A stretch of DNA of 64,000 bases, from positions 1,984,001 through 2,048,000 of the forward strand of contig NZ_CP073343.1 in assembly GCF_024397855.1 (NCBI RefSeq), given 5' to 3'. This DNA is from Marinomonas rhizomae (GTDB lineage Bacteria > Pseudomonadota > Gammaproteobacteria > Pseudomonadales > Marinomonadaceae). How positions within the stretch are numbered: position 1 is the first letter of the stretch; each line of letters starts with the position of its first letter. Below are positions 27,000 to 35,554 of this stretch, in pieces. The translations under genes and the position numbers were made by a program. The notes beneath the pieces were generated by a model. That model had not been told where the DNA came from, made no database searches, and saw nothing but the letters and a program-made list of their open reading frames with translations.

Positions 27000-27642
27000 C
27001 TTTAAGCCTTGTTACTTGGTTTATAAATAGACTATTTAGTTCACTTATAAGCGGCCACCCTGATGCTTTAAGAGATTTGCTGGCCGTCGCTGTGGCAATC
27101 CCGAGTTTATCCGCAAGTTCGCTCACAGACAAAACTTCATGATTGCGTAACATGGGAACTAATACGGCACATTGTCGAGATGTTAGTTCGGTGAGCTGTT
27201 TATCTAGATATTTGAAGAGTAGCTCAAAGCGCTCTGTCAGTTCTAGACGCTCTGAGTGAAAAATGAAGCGGTCATTTTTCAGGGCTTTTAATCCCCGACC
27301 AGATAAAACAAAAGCTTCTCCCATTGACTCTGAGACTGAGGCGCGCAAGTCAGCGTTAGATGCAATAGCAAAGCTAATACGGCTTTCAAAGGCTTTGCCA
27401 AGCGCTTTGATGCCAATTCGATATAGAATTGCGTATCTCAGAGCGTTGTTAATATCATGTATGACTGTCTGGAACTCATCTCCGCGTTCAATGCTATGAA
27501 GGTTAGAGTCGTTCCCTTTGTTGATCCACGCTTGGATATCTTTGATTCGTTGCAATAGTTGTTCGAATTCATCAGAAGTAAGTTTGGTTGAGCCAACAAC
27601 ATCACCGCTTATCACGGCAATAGGTTTAACTGTCTGCTTCAT
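26992..27642 (-). CDS. SatD-family protein with C-terminal helix-turn-helix
   Basis: This 216-residue protein opens with the SatD motif VISGDVVGSTKL (about 9-20), and has the conserved RGDEFQ segment (about 52-57) that resembles nucleotide-cyclase-fold elements. The C-terminal third has a winged-helix-like unit (LSVSELADKLGIATATASKSLKASG, shown in two parts: SVSELADKLGIATAT and ASKSLKASG, about 172-196). It could therefore sense a ligand and bind DNA. AGAGGA precedes the ATG. A four-site operator-like array lies 30-133 bases upstream, consistent with self-control. The name SatD comes from a streptococcal acid-tolerance locus; the molecular role is not known. Confidence 0.87.
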   Translation of the reverse strand: MKQTVKPIAVISGDVVGSTKLTSDEFEQLLQRIKDIQAWINKGNDSNLHSIERGDEFQTVIHDINNALRYAILYRIGIKALGKAFESRISFAIASNADLRASVSESMGEAFVLSGRGLKALKNDRFIFHSERLELTERFELLFKYLDKQLTELTSRQCAVLVPMLRNHEVLSVSELADKLGIATATASKSLKASGWPLISELNSLFINQVTRLKDV

Positions 27643-27671
27643 GCGATGTCCTCTTAAGTTGATAAGAGTAA

Positions 27672-27775
27672 TTTAGCCGTTTATGACTAAAAATACAAAT
27701 TTAGCCAAATTGGGCTAATAAATATCGATTAGCTATTTATGGCTAATTATAACGGAATTGCTATTTTAGCCTAAT
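27672..27775. promoter_or_regulatory. Four operator-like palindromic sites at an exact 28-bp period upstream of the satD-family gene
   Basis: Four 20-bp sites begin at 27672, 27700, 27728 and 27756. Site 1 is TTTAGCCGTTTATGACTAAA, site 2 TTTAGCCAAATTGGGCTAAT, site 3 ATTAGCTATTTATGGCTAAT and site 4 AATTGCTATTTTAGCCTAAT. The first three are inverted repeats with outer arms TTTAG/ATTAG and CTAAA/CTAAT; site 4 is a weaker copy that matches site 3 at 15 of 20 positions. The array ends 30 bases before the satD-family ATG, where a repressor or activator would act. The SatD-family protein itself, with its helix-turn-helix, is the first candidate binder. Confidence 0.8.
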
Positions 27776-28208
27776 GAAACGATAAGTATCTGACTTGTGG
27801 CTGCGATTAGCATTTTTTATAGGATTATGGCCAGAAGAGTAGTATTTCATCGCTCAATTGCTTCTGGGGCTGCTACACTGATTTAAATAGGAGATGACAT
27901 CCATTGAATTGCTGCCTTTTTTATTGATAAAACTAAAGCTTGCTATGGGTGTCAAAACTTATTATTTTATCTATACCGTATTGAAATATATTTTCAATAG
28001 AAGATTTATGGTATTGATATATAAAGTATTTAAGGGTGTTGTGTAAGTTTTTTTGATTGCTGTGTTTTGTTCATGATCTTGAGCAAGTATTTACATTCTA
28101 GGCATTGAAATTAAACGCAAGTACCCATAGATTATAAGTAAGAGCAGCAGAGGAGTAACAAGACTTAAGTTAATAAAAAAACCTGACCAAAACAGAAGGA
28201 AATTCTCT
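27776..28208. other. Intergenic region between operator array and raiA
   Basis: This very A+T-rich stretch contains an inverted repeat around TTGAAATATATTTTCAA near 27980-27996 and a 50-codon frame from 27894 whose AGGAG sits directly against the ATG, so it is unlikely to be translated. The raiA promoter should lie in the right half, but no strong -35/-10 pair is evident. Confidence 0.45.
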
Positions 28209-28601
28209 ATGTATACATTGAATATTAGCGGTCACCACGTCCAATCTGGTGAAGAAGTTCAAGAAGTAGTAAAAGATAAAATGGATCACTTGGCGCGTAT
28301 CAATAATCAGATTACCACCATTAATGTGACCTTAAATACAGAGAAGCATGGGACTCATGAATTAATAGTAGAAGCCAGTGTTCATATTCCTGGTCATGAC
28401 CTTTTTGCAATGGTTCAAACAGAAAAACAACTTAAACCTGCCCTTGACCTGTTAGTTGGCAAGTTGGAAAAACAGTTAATTAAACATAAAGCGAAGCATG
28501 CTGGTCGACAGCACCACATTAACGCTAAGGATGTAGAAAGTCCTGTAGAGCGTCAGTTACAAGCGGAATTTGATGAGCTTGTTGAGCGCGAAGTTATTTA
28601 A
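28209..28601 (+). CDS. raiA: Ribosome hibernation-promoting factor (HPF/RaiA family)
   Basis: This 130-residue protein binds the decoding and mRNA channel of the 30S subunit to idle ribosomes in starvation. It has the family's beta-alpha-beta-beta-beta-alpha fold: NISGHHV at the start, VEASVHIPGHDLFA in the middle and the basic helix LDLLVGKLEKQLIKHKAKH (about 79-97). The acidic C-terminal tail is longer than in HPF (about 95 residues) and like that of RaiA/YfiA, so the symbol is tentative. Unlike the common arrangement, rpoN is not next to it. The gene stands alone and ends at a terminator. Confidence 0.88.
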   Translation: MYTLNISGHHVQSGEEVQEVVKDKMDHLARINNQITTINVTLNTEKHGTHELIVEASVHIPGHDLFAMVQTEKQLKPALDLLVGKLEKQLIKHKAKHAGRQHHINAKDVESPVERQLQAEFDELVEREVI

Positions 28602-28623
28602 GCTAACAAAACCTTCTAGGAAG

Positions 28624-28650
28624 AAGCCTCGCTTATAGCGGGGCTTTTTT
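28624..28650 (+). terminator. Terminator after raiA
   Basis: The stem AAGCCTCGC / GCGGGGCTT (one G-T pair) with a TTATA loop is followed by six T residues. Confidence 0.9.
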
Positions 28651-28732
28651 GTGCCTGTATAAAATTGGATAAATTATATTTGCCTGCATGAGCGAGGGAA
28701 AGCAGAGAAAGGATAGCCAGATTAAGGTAAAT

Positions 28733-28762
28733 AAAAAAAGCGACGCCTTGAGCGTCGCTTTT
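28733..28762 (-). terminator. Terminator after acnB
   Basis: Read on the minus strand, the stem AAGCGACGC / GCGTCGCTT is followed by seven T residues, 31 bases past the acnB stop codon. Confidence 0.9.
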
Positions 28763-28792
28763 CTATATCACACACTATTTAATCGGTAATGA

Positions 28793-31594
28793 TTAAATAT
28801 TAGTTGCAGGAATAAACTCTACAGGAGCCATTGTCATGGCATCTAGCGGTGGAGCGAAGTCAGTAAGCGTAATGCCATCAACCGCTGCTTTGTATTCTTC
28901 CAAGGTTGGGAAACGTCCCAATATTGTAGAAAGTACAACGACTGGAGTAGAGCCAAGTAAGGATTCACCTTTCTTCTCTGTGGAGTCTGCAACAACACGG
29001 CCTTGGAAAAGACGAGTTGAAGTTGCAATAACCGTATCACCAGGCTCTGCTTTTTCTTGGTTACCCATGCATAGGTTACATCCAGGGCGCTCCAAGTACA
29101 TGATGTTTTCGTATTTAGTACGTGCTTCACCTTTTGGCTTAGCGTCGTCAAATTCGAAACCAGCGTATTTTTTCAGGATATCCCAGTCGCCTTCCGCTTT
29201 TAATTCATCAACGATGTTATACGTTGGTGGAGCAACAACTAAAGGCACTTTGAATGATACGCTACCGTTTTGTTTTTCAAGATTACGCAACATCTGAGCG
29301 ATGATTTGCATGTCACCTTTGTGAACCATACAAGAACCAACAAAACCAAGATCGACAGGCTTATCTTTGTAGAAAGATACTTGGCGAATTACGTCATGAG
29401 TGTAACGCTTAGATACGTCATCATTGTTTACATCTGGATCGGCAATCATTGGCTCAATGATTTCGTCAAGGTCAACGACTACGTCAGCGTAGTACTTAGC
29501 ATTGTTATCAGGAACTAGCGCTGGTTGCTCGCCAGAAGTGATACCTGCAATACGCTTGTCAGCAAGAGCAATCAAGCCGTGAAGCGTTTGAGCTTCATTT
29601 TCCATGCCTTTATCAATCATGATCTGAATGCGTTTTTTAGCTAGTTCAAGAGATTGAATAAGAGTCTTATCTTGAGAAATACAGATAGAAGCTTTCGCTT
29701 TCATCTCAGCAGTCCAGTCAGTAAAGGTAAACGCTTGGTCAGCCATCAATGTACCGATGTGTACTTCGATTACACGGCCTTGGAATACGTTTTCTCCGCC
29801 AAACTGTTTCAGCATTTGAGCTTGCGTAGCGTGAACAACGTCACGGAAATCCATGTAGCTCTTCATTTCACCCTTAAAGGTTACTTTGACAGATTCAGGG
29901 ATTGGCATAGTCGCTTCGCCTGTTGCCAATGCAAGAGCAACGGTTCCAGAGTCAGCACCAAAAGCAACGCCTTTAGACATACGTGTATGAGAGTCACCAC
30001 CAATGATGATCGCAGTGTCATCAACAGTAATGTCATTCAATACTTTATGAATAACGTCTGTCATTGGAGGGTAAACGCCTTTTGGATCACGACCAGTGAT
30101 TAATCCAAATTTGTTCATGAAAGACATCAGTTTTGGAATGTTAGCTTGCGCTTTAGAATCCCATACAGACGCTGTGTGACAACCTGATTGGTAAGCACCA
30201 TCAACACTAGGGGAAATAACGGTGGCCGCCATAGACTCTAGTTCTTGCGCAGTCATCAAACCAGTCGTATCTTGTGAACCGACGATGTTTACTTTAACGC
30301 GCACATCAGATCCAGCATGAAGCGCTTTTTTAGATTTTACACCCACTGCATTTTTGTTGAAGATTTTCTCAACAGCCGTTAGGCCTTGATTATCCTTCGA
30401 TATTTCTTGCGCTGGCGCATAAACAGTTGGTGTTGGTATACCTAGCGTTTCAGCAGCAAAGGTTTGTAGTTTCTTACCGAATACCACAGCGTAGGAGCTG
30501 CCGGCTTTCATGAATTCAACTTGTTGAGGTGTAAAAGCAGAAGAAACATCAACCAGCTCTTTATCGCCGTTGTAAAGTTTCTTTTCTTTAGTGTTGATGG
30601 TTAAAACAGTGCCAGTTTCAACAGAGTAGGTTTGCTCAAGAATTGTGTCACCATTAGCATCAAGAACAGGCTTGCCATTGGCATCTACTTTCTTAACCCA
30701 GTTTTTAAGGTCTAGACCAATACCGCCGGTAACGCCTACCGTCGTCATGAAAATAGGGGAGATACCGTTTGTGCCAGCTACAACAGGAGCAAAGTTCACG
30801 AATGGGATGTATGGGCTCGCTTGTTGGCCAGCCCAAAGTGCCACGTTATTCACACCAGACATACGTGAAGAGCCAACACCCATTGTGCCTTTTTCAGCGA
30901 TAAGCATGACTTTCGCATTTGGGTGTTTGACTTGTAGTGCTTTGATCTCTTGCTGAGCTTGAGGAGTAATCATGCACTTGCCATGAAGTTCACGGTCAGA
31001 GCGAGAGTGAGCTTGGTTACCTGGGGAAAGTAAGTCTGTAGAAATATCACCTTCCGCAGCAATGTAAGTGACAACTTCAATTTCTTCGCTGATGTCAGGA
31101 AGCTTAGTGAAGAACTCAGCTTTGGCATAGCTTTCTAGAATCTCTTTAGCAATGCTGTTGCCAGCGTTATAAGCTGACTCTAAGCGTTCCATATCCGCTT
31201 CGTACAAGAATACTTGAGTTTTTAATACTTCAGCGGCTGGCGTTGCAATAGCGGAATCATCAGACAATGCAAGGTCAATCAACACTTCTACAGAAGGGCC
31301 GCCTTTCATGTGAGAAAGTAACTCTAGAGCAAATTCAGGCGTGATTTCTTTTACACTGGTTTCGCCTAAGATGATTTCTTTCAAGAACTTGGCTTTTACA
31401 ACTGCAGCGCTTGTTGTGCCTGGTAAAGTGTTATAGATGAAAAAGGAAAGAGATTCTTTGCGGTGCTCATGGTCAGCATCTTTGATTTGATCAATGATTT
31501 CAGTTAATAAGTCAGCACCATCAATTGGTTTAGGATGCAATCCTTGGCTTTTACGATTCTCTATTTCTTGTAAGTACTCTAAATATAAGCTCAT
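28793..31594 (-). CDS. acnB: Aconitate hydratase B
   Basis: AcnB isomerises citrate to isocitrate in the TCA cycle and, without its cluster, can bind mRNA; it may also act on 2-methylisocitrate. The 933-residue protein has the AcnB-only order: N-terminal HEAT-like domain (about 1-160), swivel domain, then the cluster domains. The 4Fe-4S cysteines are in FVGSCMVHKGD and RPGCNLCMGNQ near residues 708-772. GDSHTRMSKG is the substrate loop. The ATG at 31594 has AGAGG upstream; an in-frame GTG two codons earlier is less likely. The gene is monocistronic. Confidence 0.97.
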   Translation of the reverse strand: MSLYLEYLQEIENRKSQGLHPKPIDGADLLTEIIDQIKDADHEHRKESLSFFIYNTLPGTTSAAVVKAKFLKEIILGETSVKEITPEFALELLSHMKGGPSVEVLIDLALSDDSAIATPAAEVLKTQVFLYEADMERLESAYNAGNSIAKEILESYAKAEFFTKLPDISEEIEVVTYIAAEGDISTDLLSPGNQAHSRSDRELHGKCMITPQAQQEIKALQVKHPNAKVMLIAEKGTMGVGSSRMSGVNNVALWAGQQASPYIPFVNFAPVVAGTNGISPIFMTTVGVTGGIGLDLKNWVKKVDANGKPVLDANGDTILEQTYSVETGTVLTINTKEKKLYNGDKELVDVSSAFTPQQVEFMKAGSSYAVVFGKKLQTFAAETLGIPTPTVYAPAQEISKDNQGLTAVEKIFNKNAVGVKSKKALHAGSDVRVKVNIVGSQDTTGLMTAQELESMAATVISPSVDGAYQSGCHTASVWDSKAQANIPKLMSFMNKFGLITGRDPKGVYPPMTDVIHKVLNDITVDDTAIIIGGDSHTRMSKGVAFGADSGTVALALATGEATMPIPESVKVTFKGEMKSYMDFRDVVHATQAQMLKQFGGENVFQGRVIEVHIGTLMADQAFTFTDWTAEMKAKASICISQDKTLIQSLELAKKRIQIMIDKGMENEAQTLHGLIALADKRIAGITSGEQPALVPDNNAKYYADVVVDLDEIIEPMIADPDVNNDDVSKRYTHDVIRQVSFYKDKPVDLGFVGSCMVHKGDMQIIAQMLRNLEKQNGSVSFKVPLVVAPPTYNIVDELKAEGDWDILKKYAGFEFDDAKPKGEARTKYENIMYLERPGCNLCMGNQEKAEPGDTVIATSTRLFQGRVVADSTEKKGESLLGSTPVVVLSTILGRFPTLEEYKAAVDGITLTDFAPPLDAMTMAPVEFIPATNI

Positions 31595-31838
31595 TTGCAC
31601 CTCTGAATAATAATTTACGAAAATGTTATGTCTAACAATATGCTTCTAGCGTATTAATCTCCCTTAGATTTCATTTTCGATTTATCGATTGTAATGTTAG
31701 AAAACGCAGACTTGTTTTCAATTGAAAACAAGTCGTACAAAATTCTTCTCATTTTTTGATGCACTTATTTTATAGAAAAAAAGTGCTAAAGACTTACTGT
31801 GCACCATAACAATTTCGAATAGGTGACATTTAGCGGAA

Positions 31839-33596
31839 TTATTCTGATTTGGCCACGTCATCAGATTGCTGAATAATCCTTACTACTCTAAAGCCCCAAT
31901 TGCTGGCTTTTAAATCGGGCTGAGCTCTATATCGAGTCGAGCTCCTACCTACTCTTGGGATATCAAACCAAGAACCACCACGCAACACTCTGTTGTCGCA
32001 TTGGTTTGCTAGCCAAACTTGGTTTTTAGTTGGTGCGCCTTCATAGGTGTCGTGATAGCAATCTTCAACCCACTCTGCGACATTACCGTGCATATCGAAT
32101 AAGCCTAGTGGATTACTTGCCTGGCTGCCAACTGGAGCCGAAGATATGCCGTCCCACTGGCTTCCGCAGCTGTCGCAAACGCTGTAACCTTGCTTAACAT
32201 TGTCGCCATACCAGAAGGCTGTATCAGAATCGGCCCTTGCTGAATATTCCCATTCAATTTCTGTTGGTAGGCGATATTCGGCGTTTGTTTCATTGGATAT
32301 CCATGCCGTGTAGGCTTTTGCGTCGTACCAACTAATGTTGATAGCGGGGCGTTGACCTCGTCCCCAACCGTTGTCAGGTGGTAGTTCTCTGTTTGTTGCT
32401 TTGGCAAACTTGTCGTATTGATCAAAGGTGACTTCATATTTACTAATATAAAAGCCATTGGGTATGTCAACCTCATGAGCTGGTTTCTCGTTGTCGTCCC
32501 CCATATGACCTTGATCGCCCATGATAAATGTGGCCGGAGGAATTTTTTCTACTTTTGGCGCTGTTCCACCGGATTTGAGTGGTTCTTCTAAAATTTGCGG
32601 TAACGACTCAAAAGGTGTTTTTACTTCAATTTCAGGTTGAACTGCTTCAGGTGCTGCGACAACTTTCTGGGGCGGTGTTGCTTCTGGCCATAACAGAACA
32701 GCAGCGATAAGACCTGTGGTGACAATAGCGCCGGCACCTATAGTGATAGGAGATAGAGAGCGAACATAGCGCTTAACGGCTCGCTTAGTATTGGAGCTAT
32801 CACTGACTTCTGGTTTGTATAAATTAGCTCGAATGATTCGAATCACTTCAGCTAAGGATTTAGGCCTGTGGCGTTCACTGTCACGACTCCATTTCAGTAA
32901 ACGGCTCCATGTGGCTTCACTTAAATTAGGGTGAGTATCAGGTAAGCCAGTGGCGAAATCTTTATCAAGAATAGATTCACCCAATAACGCTGCCATCAAA
33001 AGCCGCATAAAAGCGAAACTGTCTGAAGTTGCGCTACGTTGTTGCTCCTTTTTTAAATACTCTGGCGGGAAGAAGCGAGGGTCCATTTCACTGTCTTCAA
33101 TTCGTTTCATCCAGTTATGAGCACCAAATCCTGTCATCAAACCTAAGCCATTAACGACATGAATGGAGCTCAAATCCAAATGGCCATGAAAAAGGCCATT
33201 GCGATGAACTTGATCCAATGCTTTAGCTATGTTGTCGAATAAACTAATGACAACATTAAGCGGTGCTCCATCAGGGTATTTACCTAAAAAGCTATAGAGG
33301 TTCTCGCCACCACAAACCGCTGAGCATGAGAATACCCACAAATTAGAATAAAACGGCGGATAGTTTGGGGTGATTGCGGGATGTTTTACGCTGGCATATT
33401 TCCTAGCATTTTGTAAGAAATCTTCTACTTTGCCTTTGTTCGATTGAAAGAAACGCAAGACAAAAGGGCGCCCACCTTGATCCGCAACCCAAGTGGTTTT
33501 ATAGCTATCCATAGGGTAATTTAAAACATACGGATCGAGCTCGACGCCAACATGTTGGCCAATTTTTAGTTTTGTAGGGTCATAAAAATCATTCAT
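31839..33596 (-). CDS. Pseudokinase-like membrane protein with SUMF1 (FGE-sulfatase) domain
   Basis: This 585-residue protein has a Ser/Thr kinase-like domain (about 20-260), one membrane segment (about 284-303), a proline-rich linker and a SUMF1/formylglycine-enzyme-like domain (about 350-580) that would be periplasmic. The kinase catalytic loop reads HGHLDLSSI at 137-145: the catalytic Asp is His, and the Lys and Asn are lost; DFG is replaced by TGF. It is thus a pseudokinase. The SUMF1 part has HGNVAEWVED and RGGSW but lacks the C-terminal active-site cysteines of true formylglycine enzymes; a CDSCGSQW motif is present. The start is uncertain: a TTG at 33614 is in frame, the ATG at 33596 is preferred, and neither has a good ribosome binding site. 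Confidence 0.8.
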   Translation of the reverse strand: MNDFYDPTKLKIGQHVGVELDPYVLNYPMDSYKTTWVADQGGRPFVLRFFQSNKGKVEDFLQNARKYASVKHPAITPNYPPFYSNLWVFSCSAVCGGENLYSFLGKYPDGAPLNVVISLFDNIAKALDQVHRNGLFHGHLDLSSIHVVNGLGLMTGFGAHNWMKRIEDSEMDPRFFPPEYLKKEQQRSATSDSFAFMRLLMAALLGESILDKDFATGLPDTHPNLSEATWSRLLKWSRDSERHRPKSLAEVIRIIRANLYKPEVSDSSNTKRAVKRYVRSLSPITIGAGAIVTTGLIAAVLLWPEATPPQKVVAAPEAVQPEIEVKTPFESLPQILEEPLKSGGTAPKVEKIPPATFIMGDQGHMGDDNEKPAHEVDIPNGFYISKYEVTFDQYDKFAKATNRELPPDNGWGRGQRPAINISWYDAKAYTAWISNETNAEYRLPTEIEWEYSARADSDTAFWYGDNVKQGYSVCDSCGSQWDGISSAPVGSQASNPLGLFDMHGNVAEWVEDCYHDTYEGAPTKNQVWLANQCDNRVLRGGSWFDIPRVGRSSTRYRAQPDLKASNWGFRVVRIIQQSDDVAKSE

Positions 33597-33649
33597 TACG
33601 AATTTGATATCCAAATCAAGACGTTGCTGCCTAAGTGCTTAATACAGGG

Positions 33650-33655
33650 TATAAT
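33650..33655 (+). promoter_or_regulatory. Candidate -10 element for miaE
   Basis: TATAAT lies 30 bases before the miaE ATG, in the gap to the divergent pseudokinase gene. No good -35 is found at the right distance, so this rests on the -10 match alone. Confidence 0.4.
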
Positions 33656-33684
33656 CACGTTTTTTAACACAAAAAGGTAGAGTA

Positions 33685-34296
33685 ATGTTATCAGCGTACC
33701 CAGAGCTTGTTGAATTTCTTCCCTGTGAATCTCCTGAGACATGGGTAAATTGGGCTCTTGAGAATCAAACTCTGCTATTAAATGATCACGCTCACTGTGA
33801 AAAAAAAGCTGCGTCCACTGCGATGAGTTTAATGTATCGCTATGTCGATCGCGATAATTTACTGCATAAAATGTCCCGTTTAGCTCGTGAAGAATTATTG
33901 CACTTCGAGCAAGTTCATAAAATCATGCGCAAACGCGACGTGGCCTATGATCACTTGTCAGCCTCACGTTATGCTGATGGTCTACGTAAACATATTCGCA
34001 CTCACGAGCCTGCGCGATTAGTTGATACCATGATTATTGGCGCTTTTGTTGAGGCGCGCTCGTGTGAGCGTTTTGCCGCGTTAGCTCCGCACTTAGATGA
34101 AGAGCTTTCCAAGTTCTATATTTCACTACTAAAATCTGAAGCAAGGCACTTTGAAGATTATTTAGCATTGGCAAAAGAGTATTCAAACGAACCCATTGAT
34201 GATCGTGTAGCCTTCTTTCGTGATTTAGAAGAAAAGCTGATTACCGAGCCTGATACTGAATTTCGTATGCACAGTGGCCCACCAAGCTTAGCGTAA
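33685..34296 (+). CDS. miaE: tRNA 2-methylthio-N6-isopentenyladenosine-37 hydroxylase MiaE
   Basis: MiaE is a diiron monooxygenase that hydroxylates the isopentenyl side chain of ms2i6A37 in tRNAs reading UNN codons. The 203-residue protein has the ferritin-like four-helix core with iron ligands in DHAHCEKKAA (about 36-45), REELLHFEQVH (about 74-84), FVEARSCERF (about 120-129) and KSEARHFEDY (about 152-161). AAAGGTAGAG precedes the ATG. MiaA and MiaB, which make its substrate, are not in the window. Confidence 0.93.
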   Translation: MLSAYPELVEFLPCESPETWVNWALENQTLLLNDHAHCEKKAASTAMSLMYRYVDRDNLLHKMSRLAREELLHFEQVHKIMRKRDVAYDHLSASRYADGLRKHIRTHEPARLVDTMIIGAFVEARSCERFAALAPHLDEELSKFYISLLKSEARHFEDYLALAKEYSNEPIDDRVAFFRDLEEKLITEPDTEFRMHSGPPSLA

Positions 34297-34379
34297 GTTA
34301 CAAAAACTTATAAATCTTAATGGTGACTTTTGAGCAGGGTGCTACACTCATATTATTGTCTGAGTTTCTGGAGAATATA

Positions 34380-34691
34380 ATGGGCATACATAAGAGTGAA
34401 ACCCTACCAGATGTCACGTATTGGCTTGCATTGGAAATTGCAAAAATAGACCCTGTTGTTGACTTAGATGTCATGTACAAAGGCTCTTTGGAGTTGGATT
34501 TTTTATATCAATTGCTTACGTGTAAAGTGCAGCAACATTGGTGGCAAACGTATGGTATCCAACTAAGCCCTGTGATTGTTAATAATGCTTTCTTTCGTGC
34601 GGTGGCAATGCTACATAATCGTAATATTGAATTCAGTCGATCTCGTAATTCAGCAGAGACGGTTTGGGTTCGAGAGCTTTTAAATCGTTAA
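34380..34691 (+). CDS. Small protein of unknown function
   Basis: I do not recognise this 103-residue protein. It is soluble, with no membrane segment, and has an unusual aromatic patch (QQHWWQTYGIQ, about 51-61) and an arginine-rich end (NRNIEFSRSRNSAETVW). The ATG at 34380 is chosen because CTGGAGA lies seven bases upstream; an in-frame ATG at 34320 lacks one. It follows miaE by 83 bases and has its own terminator, so it may be a second gene of the miaE transcript. Confidence 0.8.
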   Translation: MGIHKSETLPDVTYWLALEIAKIDPVVDLDVMYKGSLELDFLYQLLTCKVQQHWWQTYGIQLSPVIVNNAFFRAVAMLHNRNIEFSRSRNSAETVWVRELLNR

Positions 34692-34698
34692 ATGAATT

Positions 34699-34728
34699 AA
34701 AAAAATGCCAGCTTACGCTGGCATTTTT
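34699..34728 (+). terminator. Terminator downstream of the small unknown gene (bidirectional)
   Basis: The stem AAAAATGCCAGC / GCTGGCATTTTT with a TTAC loop has A and T runs on both sides, so it can also end the converging lpxH transcript. Confidence 0.9.
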
Positions 34729-34777
34729 GTATAGTGCTTTTTTGTGTTGTACTTTTGAAAATTAACGAGCGCGGTGT

Positions 34778-35554
34778 CTAATAAAGTATTTCTTGATGAA
34801 TTACTTCTAGTCCGTCTAATCCGTTTTGCAAGAAATTCTCTACTGATGCCTTAAATTGAGTGTAAGTATTGCTCTCAATGCTGGCCATCCAAATCGAGTT
34901 ATCCCAATCACCGAGAACACAGCGCAGATACTGATCATCTTTATGGACATCAGGTCGGTGCGTGTGTCCATGAATCACCGTTTTGCAGTGATGCCGAGCC
35001 AAAGAATCAACAACCGCTGATGGCGTGACATCCATGATAGACATGGATTTTTCCGATGCCATAGATTTACTGTCATTGCGAAGTTGAGCTGCGAGCGCGA
35101 CCCGCTGTTCAAGTGGCATCGCCAATATGTGTTCTTGCCATGCTTTAGAGCGTACTGTTTTTCTGAATGCTTGATATTCAGTATCTTCCAAACAATATTC
35201 GTCACCATGTGTCAGCAGTACTGCACTATTTTCAAGAGATAGCGTCGTTTGCTCTTTAATAAGCTTAGCACCAACACGGTTAATCCAATCACTGCCAATC
35301 AAGAAATCGCGGTTGCCATGTAAAAAAAACAAGGCGATTCCTGACTTATAGATCTCCGCCAAGGCATTTTCTATTTCGGTATTCCAATCAGCCTGAAAAT
35401 CGTCTCCGATCCAGGCCTCGTAGAAATCACCTAAAATGTAAAGCTCTGACTTTTCTTCGCGTGTAATAAGTGCTTTGCCCATTTGTACAAACGCCCGGAT
35501 TAAATCCGGGCGTTTGTCGCTAAGGTGCAAATCTGAAATGAAATAACGGATCAT
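34778..35554 (-). CDS. lpxH: UDP-2,3-diacylglucosamine diphosphatase LpxH
   Basis: LpxH cleaves UDP-2,3-diacylglucosamine to lipid X and UMP on the inner face of the inner membrane, a step of lipid A synthesis. The 258-residue calcineurin-type protein has the metal motifs FISDLHLSD (about 4-12), GDFYEAWIGDD (about 42-52), HGNRDFLIG (about 80-88) and HGHTHRPDVH (about 197-206). Its start overlaps the ppiB stop by one base (TAATG), so the two are translated together, as in many gammaproteobacteria. Confidence 0.95.
   Translation of the reverse strand: MIRYFISDLHLSDKRPDLIRAFVQMGKALITREEKSELYILGDFYEAWIGDDFQADWNTEIENALAEIYKSGIALFFLHGNRDFLIGSDWINRVGAKLIKEQTTLSLENSAVLLTHGDEYCLEDTEYQAFRKTVRSKAWQEHILAMPLEQRVALAAQLRNDSKSMASEKSMSIMDVTPSAVVDSLARHHCKTVIHGHTHRPDVHKDDQYLRCVLGDWDNSIWMASIESNTYTQFKASVENFLQNGLDGLEVIHQEILY

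Noticed and set aside
27894..28046. 50-codon A+T-rich frame before raiA
   Set aside because: AGGAG touches the ATG with no spacing, and the codons are mostly A+T-rich runs. No conservation can be shown.
28836..30103. Long reading frames on the plus strand opposite acnB
   Set aside because: They are antisense shadows of a highly conserved 933-codon gene and have no ribosome binding sites or recognisable motifs.
31839..33596. Active Ser/Thr kinase or formylglycine-generating enzyme
   Set aside because: The catalytic Asp, Lys and DFG of the kinase and the reactive Cys pair of formylglycine enzymes are missing.
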